Origin: Lachnospiraceae bacterium
Lineage (GTDB): Bacteria > Bacillota > Clostridia > Lachnospirales > Lachnospiraceae
Assembly: GCA_002892395.1 (NCBI GenBank)
Contig: NBBL01000005.1
Span: forward strand, 1 to 64,000
DNA length: 64,000 bases
Direction of reading: 5' to 3'
Shown here: in pieces, positions 57,149-64,000 of the stretch
Numbering within the stretch: position 1 is the first letter of the stretch
Layout: each line of letters begins with the position of its first letter
Program-made: the position numbers and the translations under genes
The notes under the pieces: generated by a model
The model's database searches: none
What the model was told of the DNA's origin: nothing
Seen by the model: only the letters and a program-made list of their open reading frames with translations

Positions 57149-58042
57149 TCAGAAGCTGGGCAGAACCGAGCCCTTATACTTCTTCTCGATCAGCTCCTTG
57201 ACGGAGTCCGAGGTGAGTACCTCCATGAGTGCCTTGGTTTTTTCGCTCTGTTCCTCGCCTTCCCGCACTGCGATCACATTGCTGTAGGTCTTTGCAGCGA
57301 CGGAATCCGCTTTCTCCAGCGCGAGGGCATCCGAGATCTGAAGTCCTGCACTCAGCGCGAAGTTTCCGTTCACCACACCGAAATCCACATCCTTCAGCGA
57401 CCTGGGAATCTGTGCAGCCTCCACTTCAATGATCTCCAGATGCTTGGGGTTCTCTGTGATGTCCTGCTTGGTGGCATTGACGTCCGTGTTATCCTTCAGC
57501 TTGATCAACCCCTGATCCGCCAGCAGGAGCAGGGCGCGGGCTTCGTTGGTCACATCATTCGGCACTGCGATCTTCGCTCCGTCGGGAACTGCGCTCAAAT
57601 CCTTCGATTTCCCGCCGTAAATCGCAAACGGCTCGTAATGTATGGCGCCTGCGCTCACCAGCTTGGTGCCCCGCTCCTTACAGAAATTCAAAAGATAGGG
57701 AACGTGCTGATAATAGTTGGCGTCGATTTCTCCGCTGTCCAGTGCCAGATTGGGCTGGACATAGTCCGTATACTCCATCACCTGAAGCGCATATCCCCGC
57801 TCCGCCAGTGCATCCTTCACCGCATTCAGAATTTCCGCGTGGGGAGAGGGAGAGGCACCGACCTTCAGCGGCTCCAGATTCTTTGTCTCCTTCTCGGGGG
57901 CCTTTGCCGCAGCCTGTGCTGTGCTTTCCTTTGCCGCAGCCTCCGTTCCCTTGGTTCCTTCTGCTGCCGGCGTTTTTCCGCCGCATGCCGTCAGCACTGC
58001 CGTTCCGATCAAAGCCGCCCAAAAAATTGATTTCTTCTTCAT
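57149..58042 (-). CDS. metQ: Methionine ABC transporter, substrate-binding lipoprotein (MetQ/NlpA)
   Basis: A 297-residue surface lipoprotein. The signal peptide ends in LTAC (lipobox Cys at about 20), followed by an Ala/Lys/Glu linker. The NlpA domain begins LKVGASPSPHAEIL and includes the DSGEIDANYYQHVPYLLNF segment. It binds methionine or related compounds. The ATG has GGAGG seven bases upstream. It is separated from metI by a 315-base repeat region, which is unusual for this operon. Confidence 0.94.
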   Translation of the reverse strand: MKKKSIFWAALIGTAVLTACGGKTPAAEGTKGTEAAAKESTAQAAAKAPEKETKNLEPLKVGASPSPHAEILNAVKDALAERGYALQVMEYTDYVQPNLALDSGEIDANYYQHVPYLLNFCKERGTKLVSAGAIHYEPFAIYGGKSKDLSAVPDGAKIAVPNDVTNEARALLLLADQGLIKLKDNTDVNATKQDITENPKHLEIIEVEAAQIPRSLKDVDFGVVNGNFALSAGLQISDALALEKADSVAAKTYSNVIAVREGEEQSEKTKALMEVLTSDSVKELIEKKYKGSVLPSF

Positions 58043-58060
58043 GTTTCTTCCTCCATTTTT

Positions 58061-58107
58061 TCATGTTTTGTTGTTTTCATGTTTTGTTGTTTTCATGTTC
58101 CGTTGCT
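58061..58107. repeat. 16-base tandem repeat, three units
   Basis: TCATGTTTTGTTGTTT recurs at 58061 and 58077, with a degenerate third unit from 58093. It lies just upstream of the metQ ribosome binding site on the minus strand. Confidence 0.85.
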
Positions 58108-58120
58108 TGCATGACTGCCG

Positions 58121-58337
58121 CTTCGTACTCTGCTGCTGTCACGCTCTGCCGCTTCGTACTCTGCTGCTGTCACGCTCTGCCGCTTCGTACTCTGCTGCTG
58201 TCACGCTCTGCCGCTTCGTACTCCGCCGCTTTCATGCCCTGACGTTTCGTACTCTGCTGCTCTCACGCTCTGCCGCTTCGTACTCTACTGCTGTCATGCC
58301 CTGTTGCTTCGTACTCTGCCGCCTTTATGTCCTGCCT
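58121..58337. repeat. 31-base minisatellite between metI and metQ, seven units
   Basis: CTTCGTACTC or a near variant starts at 58121, 58152, 58183, 58214, 58245, 58276 and 58307, exactly 31 bases apart. The first three units are identical; later ones have several substitutions. The period is not a multiple of three, and no credible protein spans it. There are no unique spacers, so it is not a CRISPR array. It would be transcribed as part of the metNIQ message. Confidence 0.95.
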
Positions 58338-58357
58338 CTTCTGCTCGCGCCTCCCCC

Positions 58358-59023
58358 TCATTTTGCCCGGTGGTCGCTCCTTCTTGCGCTGCGCAGGAAG
58401 CATTCCTGAATGCCCTGCACAATCAACACCAGGATCACAACCGTCACCAGCATGATCTCTGTCCGGTAGCGGTAGTAGCCGTAGTTGATGGCGATGGTGC
58501 CCAGACCGCCCCCGCCCACAAAGCCTGCCATGGTTGAGTAGCCCAGAATGGTCGTGACAGAAATTGCTGCGCCAATCAGCAATGCGGGACGCGCCTCCGG
58601 AAGGAGCACCTTGCAGACAATCTGCAGGTTGCTTGCTCCCATGGATTTTGCAGCTTCAATCACCCCTGTGTTCACCTCCTTCAGGGAGCTTTCCACCATG
58701 CGGGCCACATACGGCGCCGCCGAGATGACCAGGGGAACCACCACGGCCCTGGGACCCAGCGTGGTTCCCACCACCAGACGGGTCAAGGGAAGGACGGCGA
58801 TCAAAAGAATGATAAACGGCACTGACCGCAGCAGATTGATCCACGCTCCGAGTACCGCGTACACCGCGGGCTTCGGGCAAATCCCATCCCGATCCGTCAC
58901 CACAAGAGCCAGTCCCAGCGGAATTCCGATCAGGTAGGAAATGAGAGAGGAAACAAGCACCATAAATACCGTCTCTCCGAAGCCCTGTGCCAGCATGGAT
59001 AAAATCGATGTATCAAAACTCAC
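58358..59023 (-). CDS. metI: Methionine ABC transporter, permease (MetI)
   Basis: A 221-residue inner-membrane permease with about five helices. The EAA-loop segment is EAAKSMGASNLQIVCKVLLPEA. The N-terminal LAQGFGETVFMVLVSSLISYLIGIP is typical of MetI. I start at the GTG at 59023, overlapping the end of metN by 11 bases, with GGAGG nine bases upstream. The length fits MetI (about 217). Confidence 0.93.
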   Translation of the reverse strand: MSFDTSILSMLAQGFGETVFMVLVSSLISYLIGIPLGLALVVTDRDGICPKPAVYAVLGAWINLLRSVPFIILLIAVLPLTRLVVGTTLGPRAVVVPLVISAAPYVARMVESSLKEVNTGVIEAAKSMGASNLQIVCKVLLPEARPALLIGAAISVTTILGYSTMAGFVGGGGLGTIAINYGYYRYRTEIMLVTVVILVLIVQGIQECFLRSARRSDHRAK

Positions 59024-60032
59024 TGTTCTCCACCTCCTCAAAGTTCACATTTCGGCTCTTCAGGTACTGAATCGCCTTCTCCGCATCCTCTTTCTTCTCG
59101 GGAAGCTGCAAAACCATCTGACCTGCCGCCTGCCCGGCGATGTCCTTTGTGGCTGCATACAGAATATTGACGGGAACCTTGCATGCCAGAATCATGTTTG
59201 CCACCACCGGCTCAAAGGAACTGCGTCCGTCAAAGGTGATGCGCACCTTTTTAGACGTTCCGAATTGCTCCTGCCGGACATCTCCGCCCAATATCAGCTC
59301 CCGCCCGATTTTGGACTTCGGTGCGGCGAAAATCTCCTGCACGCGCCCGGATTCTGCGATTCGGCTCCGCTCCATGATTGCGACACGCTCACACACCGCC
59401 TCGATGACGGACATCTGATGGGTGATCATAATAATCGTAATCCCGAATTTCCGATTGATGTCCTTCAGCAGGGAAAGAATCTGCTGTGTCGTATTGGGAT
59501 CGAGGGCGCTGGTCGCCTCGTCGCAGAGCAGAACCCGGGGATCGGTTGCAATTGCCCGGGCGATTGCCACTCGCTGCTTCTGTCCGCCGGAAAGCTGTGA
59601 CGGGTAGGCTCCTGTCCGATCCGCCAGACCCACCAGGCTTAAAAGCTCCGCTGCCCGCCGCTCCGCCTCTTTTCGCCCGACCCCTGACAGCTCCAGCGGA
59701 AAGCACACATTCCGAAGCACCGTCCGCTGCTCCAGGAGATTGAACTGCTGAAAAATCATTCCCATGGAACGGCGCATCCTGCGGCGCTCCTTCTCCTGCA
59801 TCTCTCCCAGCCGCTTTCCCTCAAACAGCACCTCTCCGGAACTGGGCACCTCCAGGTAATTGATGCAGCGCACCAGGGTCGACTTTCCTGCACCCGAGAG
59901 ACCGATCATCCCGTAAATTTCGCCTCGTCGAATCTCCAGATTGATGTCATCCAGCGCCTTCACCTCTCCGTCCCGTGTCTGAAAGGTTTTTGATAAGTGC
60001 TCAATTTTTATAATAACTTCATTTCCGTTCAT
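59013..60032 (-). CDS. metN: Methionine ABC transporter, ATPase (MetN)
   Basis: A 339-residue ATP-binding subunit. Walker A is GLSGAGKST (about residue 42), the signature is QLSGGQKQR, Walker B is VLLCDEATSALDP and the switch His is in ITHQMSV. A C-terminal NIL domain (about 265-335) fits the methionine-sensing regulatory domain of MetN. First gene of metN-metI-metQ. The leader is only about 30 bases, so no SAM riboswitch or T-box controls it here. Confidence 0.96.
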   Translation of the reverse strand: MNGNEVIIKIEHLSKTFQTRDGEVKALDDINLEIRRGEIYGMIGLSGAGKSTLVRCINYLEVPSSGEVLFEGKRLGEMQEKERRRMRRSMGMIFQQFNLLEQRTVLRNVCFPLELSGVGRKEAERRAAELLSLVGLADRTGAYPSQLSGGQKQRVAIARAIATDPRVLLCDEATSALDPNTTQQILSLLKDINRKFGITIIMITHQMSVIEAVCERVAIMERSRIAESGRVQEIFAAPKSKIGRELILGGDVRQEQFGTSKKVRITFDGRSSFEPVVANMILACKVPVNILYAATKDIAGQAAGQMVLQLPEKKEDAEKAIQYLKSRNVNFEEVENSEF

Positions 60033-60070
60033 CTTACCTCCAAAGGGATTGAAATCTGTCTGTGCTGCGT

Positions 60071-60100
60071 ATTTTACGCCGTAAAAGAAGCTCCTGTCAA
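60071..60100 (-). promoter_or_regulatory. Promoter of metNIQ
   Basis: TTGACA at 60100-60095, an 18-base spacer and TAAAAT at 60076-60071 on the minus strand. The start lies near 60064. Confidence 0.82.
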
Positions 60101-60167
60101 CGGGTTTTCCGCGTTTTCTTCATACCCATTATTTATGCTTAGTTATTATTTTTATTTATATGTATGC

Positions 60168-60220
60168 AAAAAAAATTCCTCCGGCTGTTCTTATCCTGTG
60201 ATAAGAAACAGTCGGAGGAA
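60168..60220 (-). terminator. Terminator after prfC
   Basis: A long stem of about 20 pairs (60176-60195 with 60200-60220, one bulge) and a tiny loop. It is followed on the minus strand by eight T residues. It lies 90 bases past the prfC stop; the gap 60221-60309 shows nothing else. Confidence 0.93.
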
Positions 60221-60309
60221 ACCGCTATGGCGACGCGTCTCCCGCCGAAGGCTTGTGTTTTCTCCCGGTGATCAAACCCTCTCCGGAACCCATCTCCCCC
60301 AATGCGGAG

Positions 60310-61905
60310 TCAGCCTTTTCCGAACTCCGAGAGCCTGAGACCCGGATTTCTGTCCTCCACCATGCGGATGCTCCACTCATGGCGGAACAAAAGGAGCGGA
60401 TTCCCCTTCAGATTCTGAATGATCTTCATGTCGCTGGTCCCCTGAATCTGATCCACATCCACTTCCTGGGGATTCTCAATCCATCGGATGTACGCGTACG
60501 GAAGCTGATCCAATCGCACCTCCACATTGTATTCCGTTTTCAGGCGGTACGTCAGCACCTCAAACTGCAGCACGCCGACTGCACCGACAATGATTTCCTC
60601 CATACCGGTATTCTGCTCCCGAAAAATCTGAATCGCCCCTTCCTGGGCAATCTGATCAATTCCCTTGGTGAACTGCTTTCGCTTCATGGTATCCACCTGA
60701 CGAAGGCTGGCAAAATGCTCGGGTGCGAAGGTAGGAATCCCCTCAAAAGGCTCCGGATCCCTGGCATCGGTCAGGGTATCTCCAATGGCAAAGATACCCG
60801 GATCAAAGAGGCCGATGATATCTCCCGCGTAGGCGTGATCCACAATTTTTCTCTCGTCCGCCATCATCTGCGTCGATTGATTAAGGCGCACCTTGCGTCC
60901 GCCCTGCACATGGGTCACCTCCATCCCCGCGCGGTACTCCCCGGAGCAGATGCGGACAAAGGCGATGCGATCCCGATGGGCCTTGTTCATGTTCGCCTGA
61001 ATTTTAAAGACGAAGGCGGAAAAAAAGTCCTGCTTCATGGGATCCACTTTCCCCCCCCTGGTTTTTCGGGGAAGTGGCGCCGAGGTCATTTTTAAAAAAT
61101 GCTCCAAAAAGGTCTCCACGCCAAAGTTGGTCAGCGCCGATCCGAAGAACACCGGAGTCAGGTCTCCCCGGCTCACCCGTTCCATATCCAGCCCGTCACT
61201 GGCACCATCCAGCAGCTCAATTTCCTCCGCAAGCTGCTGTCTGTAATCCTCCCCAATCCTCTGTCCCAGCTCCGGATCATCAAGAGAGCAGACCTCCGTC
61301 TCCAGCGCATGCGTCCCCGCATGTGCTGCATGATACCTGGTGATGGTCCGCTCTCTGCGGTCATAAATTCCCTTGAAGTTCTTCCCGCAGCCGATGGGCC
61401 AGTTGATCGGGCAAGTGCGAATGCCAAGGAGCTCCTCAATCTCGTCCATCAGCTCAAACGGATCCCGCGACTCCCGATCCATCTTGTTGATAAAGGTGAA
61501 AATCGGAATATGGCGAAGCGTACAGACCTTAAACAGCTTTCTCGTCTGTGCCTCGACGCCTTTTCCCGCGTCGATCACCATGACGGCGGAATCCGCCGCC
61601 ATCAGCGTGCGGTAGGTGTCCTCCGAGAAATCCTGATGTCCCGGCGTGTCCAAAATATTGATGCAAAAGCCCTCATAGCTGAACTGCAGCACAGAGGAGG
61701 TCACCGAAATCCCTCTCTCCTTCTCAATATCCATCCAGTCGCTGACCGCATACTTTGCGGTCTTTCTTCCTTTGACTGAACCCGCCAGATTGATGGCGCC
61801 TCCGTAGAGAAGGAGTTTCTCCGTCAGCGTTGTTTTTCCGGCATCCGGGTGACTGATAATGGCAAAGGTGCGCCGCTTTTTAATCTCATTAAAATTCGTT
61901 GACAC
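60310..61905 (-). CDS. prfC: Peptide chain release factor 3
   Basis: A 531-residue translational GTPase that recycles RF1 and RF2. G1 is SHPDAGKTT, G2 lies in EKERGISVTSS, G3 is DTPGHQDFSEDTYRTL and G4 is NKMD. The RF3-specific GKNFKGIYDRR follows. Its length matches RF3 (about 530) and distinguishes it from EF-G and TetM-type proteins. It follows coaBC by 30 bases. Confidence 0.96.
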   Translation of the reverse strand: MSTNFNEIKKRRTFAIISHPDAGKTTLTEKLLLYGGAINLAGSVKGRKTAKYAVSDWMDIEKERGISVTSSVLQFSYEGFCINILDTPGHQDFSEDTYRTLMAADSAVMVIDAGKGVEAQTRKLFKVCTLRHIPIFTFINKMDRESRDPFELMDEIEELLGIRTCPINWPIGCGKNFKGIYDRRERTITRYHAAHAGTHALETEVCSLDDPELGQRIGEDYRQQLAEEIELLDGASDGLDMERVSRGDLTPVFFGSALTNFGVETFLEHFLKMTSAPLPRKTRGGKVDPMKQDFFSAFVFKIQANMNKAHRDRIAFVRICSGEYRAGMEVTHVQGGRKVRLNQSTQMMADERKIVDHAYAGDIIGLFDPGIFAIGDTLTDARDPEPFEGIPTFAPEHFASLRQVDTMKRKQFTKGIDQIAQEGAIQIFREQNTGMEEIIVGAVGVLQFEVLTYRLKTEYNVEVRLDQLPYAYIRWIENPQEVDVDQIQGTSDMKIIQNLKGNPLLLFRHEWSIRMVEDRNPGLRLSEFGKG

Positions 61906-61935
61906 GGGATTTCCTGCTTTCTTCTTAGATTGATG

Positions 61936-63204
61936 TCATTTTTGTTTTGATATGCCTGCGTCCGACTCTTCCCCCTGGGCATGACTCCGGTCTCCGCCTT
62001 GATTCCAAGCATCCGAGAGCAGCGCCCGGTCCAGAATCCGATCTGCAACCTCCTGCTTGGACAGTAACGGCAACTCCTCTGTCCGCTCCGCAGTCAGAAG
62101 TGTCACAATGTTGGTATCCGTTCCAAAGCCCGCGCCTTCTCTCCGCAGATGATTGGCCACAATCAGATCCGCCCGCTTTTTCTTTAATTTTTCCGCCGCA
62201 TGCTCCAGAAGATGTTCGGTTTCCATGGCAAATCCGCAGAGAAACTGGGTCTTTCTCCTGCGCTCCCCGCACCAGAGCAAAATGTCGTCGGTGCGCTCCA
62301 GGGGAAGCGTCACCGCCTCCCCATCCCGCTTTTTGATTTTTTCCCTTGCCACAACGGCCGGCCGGTAGTCGGCAACCGCCGCCGCCATCAGCAAGGCATC
62401 CGCCTCTGCCATTCGGCACTTCACCGCCTCAAACATTTCCGCGGCGGAGGACACCCGAACCGTCCTGACAAGGTTGGGCGCTTCCACCCGCATATCCGCT
62501 GCGATGAGCGTCACCTCTGCCCCCCGAAGCGCTGCCGCCCGAGCCAGGGCACAGCCCATCTTCCCGGTGGATCGGTTGGTGATAAAGCGCACCGGATCGA
62601 TGGGCTCCCTTGTGGCGCCTGCTGTCACCAGAATGGTTCTCCCGGAAAGATCCTTCTCTGCACCACAGCTCCTTTCCAGCCATTCGAACAGTTCCTCTCC
62701 CTCCGGCAGCCTTCCGTTACCGCTGTCACCGCAGGCCTGATATCCGCATCCCGGCGCGACGACAGTCCATCCGCGGCTCCGCAGCTTCTCAAGGTTCTCC
62801 TGCACCGCCGCATTTTCAAACATGTGAACATTCATGGCAGGCGAAATCAGCAGGGGACAGGAAAAGGCGCCGACAATCGCCGAGCTCAGCATATCATCGG
62901 CGATCCCGTACGCGGCCTTTGCGATGATATCGGCGCTGGCCGGGGCCACCAAAAAGACATCCGCCCACTTGGGCAGATCCAGATGGGAGACGGGCGATTC
63001 GTTGGTGCGGTCAAAATCGTCCAGCACGGTGCGATTTCCCGTAAGCGTATCAAAAACAATCGGATCAATAAAACGGCAGGCGTTTTTTGTCATGATCACG
63101 CGGGTATCCGCTCCGGCCTGCTTCAGCAGGCTGGCAAGGTGCGCGATTTTATACGCGGAAATGCTTCCGCTCAGCCCCAGAAGAATTCGTTTTCCCTTCA
63201 GCAT
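61936..63204 (-). CDS. coaBC: Bifunctional phosphopantothenoylcysteine decarboxylase / phosphopantothenate-cysteine ligase
   Basis: A 422-residue enzyme for two steps of CoA synthesis. The CoaC half (about 1-185, FMN) has the catalytic His in PVSHLDL, the SPAMNVHM motif and the Cys in GYQACGDSGNGRLPEG. The CoaB half (about 190-405) has NRSTGKMG, AAAVADYRP and the lysine-rich KIKKRDG. Head to head with coaX, 112 bases apart. A TATAAT at 63286-63281 on the minus strand is a likely -10 box. Confidence 0.96.
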   Translation of the reverse strand: MLKGKRILLGLSGSISAYKIAHLASLLKQAGADTRVIMTKNACRFIDPIVFDTLTGNRTVLDDFDRTNESPVSHLDLPKWADVFLVAPASADIIAKAAYGIADDMLSSAIVGAFSCPLLISPAMNVHMFENAAVQENLEKLRSRGWTVVAPGCGYQACGDSGNGRLPEGEELFEWLERSCGAEKDLSGRTILVTAGATREPIDPVRFITNRSTGKMGCALARAAALRGAEVTLIAADMRVEAPNLVRTVRVSSAAEMFEAVKCRMAEADALLMAAAVADYRPAVVAREKIKKRDGEAVTLPLERTDDILLWCGERRRKTQFLCGFAMETEHLLEHAAEKLKKKRADLIVANHLRREGAGFGTDTNIVTLLTAERTEELPLLSKQEVADRILDRALLSDAWNQGGDRSHAQGEESDAGISKQK

Positions 63205-63316
63205 ATGCGGCTCCTTTCATTGTGTTTCCGCCGGATTTATGTTATAAAAAAGCTTGATTCCGCAGAAGATAAGCGCGGAAATTATACCACAATTTTTCCC
63301 CGAAAGGAAGAAAGTC

Positions 63317-64000
63317 ATGATTCTTGCAGTGGACATGGGAAACTCCAACATCGTACTCGGTGTCATTGATGACCGTAAAACCTGGTTCATGGAACGCATC
63401 ACAACAGACACCAGAAGGACGGATCTCGAATATGCCATCAGCATCAAAAATATCTTCGAGCTGCATCGAATCAATCCCCGGACGCTGGAGGGTGCCATTC
63501 TTTCCAGTGTGGTGCCTCCGTTAAATCCCACCCTGCTGGACGCGATCCGAAAGGTGACAGGGCTGAACAGCAAGCTGGTGGGCTCCGGCATGAAAACCGG
63601 GATCAATATCAAAATGGATGACCCCAAAAAGGTGGGTTCCGACCTGATCGTTGATTCTGTCGCCGCCAAGGCCAATTATCCGCTTCCTATCATCGTGATC
63701 GACATGGGCACTGCCACAACCATCACCGCTCTGAATCAGGACGGCGACTACGTGGGCGGCATCATCTATCCGGGACTTCGAGTCTCTCTCGACACGTTGA
63801 GTACCCGCACCGCACAGCTTCCACATATCGACTTGGAGCAACCCGGCAGTATCCTCGCCAAAAATACGGTGGAAAGCATGCGAAGCGGCATTCTGTACGG
63901 AACAGCCGCAATGATGGACGGCTGCATCGACCGCATGGAGGATGCACTGGGCTGCGAGGCGACGGTTGTCGCCACCGGGGGGCTGGCTCCGTTTGTTTCT
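63317..64000 (+). CDS. coaX: Type III pantothenate kinase, partial (3' end outside the window)
   Basis: The first 228 residues of a kinase of about 255-260, open to the window end. The start ATG at 63317 follows AGGAAG. ASKHA-fold motifs are MILAVDMGNSNIVLGV at the N terminus, VGSDLIVDSVAAKANY, VIDMGTATTITAL and GGIIYPGLRVSLDTL, the CoaX signature. It makes 4'-phosphopantothenate, the substrate of CoaBC encoded divergently. CoaX needs a monovalent cation and is not inhibited by CoA in known members. Confidence 0.95.
   Translation, partial: MILAVDMGNSNIVLGVIDDRKTWFMERITTDTRRTDLEYAISIKNIFELHRINPRTLEGAILSSVVPPLNPTLLDAIRKVTGLNSKLVGSGMKTGINIKMDDPKKVGSDLIVDSVAAKANYPLPIIVIDMGTATTITALNQDGDYVGGIIYPGLRVSLDTLSTRTAQLPHIDLEQPGSILAKNTVESMRSGILYGTAAMMDGCIDRMEDALGCEATVVATGGLAPFVS

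Noticed and set aside
58121-58337. Possible CRISPR array
   Set aside because: The repeats are contiguous, with no unique spacers, and no cas genes are nearby.
57921-58409. Plus-strand open frames with Cys-, Leu- and Arg-rich repeats
   Set aside because: They are translations of the 31-base minisatellite. The period is not a multiple of three, and there is no start signal.
60033-60100. SAM riboswitch or T-box upstream of metN
   Set aside because: The promoter lies about 40 bases before the start codon and leaves no room; no conserved elements are visible.

Overview
The window looks like a chromosomal core region of a G+C-rich, anaerobic member of the Lachnospiraceae or a close relative (Clostridia). 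The grounds are AGGAGG-type ribosome binding sites and sigma-A promoters, an Rnf complex in the clostridial order C-D-G-E-A-B, formate-tetrahydrofolate ligase next to formiminotransferase and cyclodeaminase, and large uncharacterised proteins that resemble families I remember as typical of Lachnospiraceae (DUF5717, DUF5716, DUF4364). A Stomatobaculum- or Oribacterium-like organism is possible, but the genus is a guess. I saw no prophage, insertion sequence, CRISPR array or resistance island. Almost all genes lie on the minus strand.

Layout. 1-3935: a minus-strand rRNA operon in the unusual order 16S-5S-tRNA-Ala-23S (23S cut by the window edge), with its promoter only 17 bases beyond the stop codon of a type IIA topoisomerase pair (parE-parC, 4144-8390). 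8639-9254: tRNA-Gly(CCC) and a Fur-family regulator. 9396-13966: a one-carbon operon (glutamate formiminotransferase, cyclodeaminase, GltS, Fhs). 14417-15253: a lone 3-hydroxyacyl-CoA dehydrogenase. 15413-19940: a thiamin-precursor salvage operon (thiD-tenA-thiZ-thiX-thiY) behind a TPP riboswitch with its own terminator, divergent from asnA. 21058-25558: typA, a secreted glycosidase-like protein and a dihydrouridine synthase. 25680-29196: a YigZ protein and a class A penicillin-binding protein.

29283-40498 is one long minus-strand operon: a 1205-residue solenoid protein, a protein resembling a degenerate actin/Hsp70 ATPase, a TPR protein, valS, folC, a 49-residue protein and a membrane-anchored TPR/coiled-coil protein. 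This is the best candidate for an undescribed system. 40624-45212: a DUF4364-like regulator facing engB-clpX-clpP-tig. 45475-46319: CYTH and NusG-domain-II proteins. 46420-51845: the Rnf complex, whose RnfE carries a repeat-built Ala/Pro tail. 52022-56951: argS with a DMT transporter, efp, nrdR-yqeG and a DUF1858 protein. 57149-60032: the MetNIQ methionine transporter, with a minisatellite between metI and metQ. 60310-63204: prfC and coaBC. 63317-64000: a divergent coaX, cut by the window end.

Functionally the window joins translation and protein quality control (rRNA, tRNAs, valS, argS, efp, prfC, tig, clpPX, typA), folate one-carbon metabolism (ftcD, fchA, fhs, folC), membrane bioenergetics (Rnf) and cofactor supply (thiamin salvage, CoA). 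All assignments come from reading motifs and gene order; no database search was run. Start codons were chosen from ribosome binding sites and family length.
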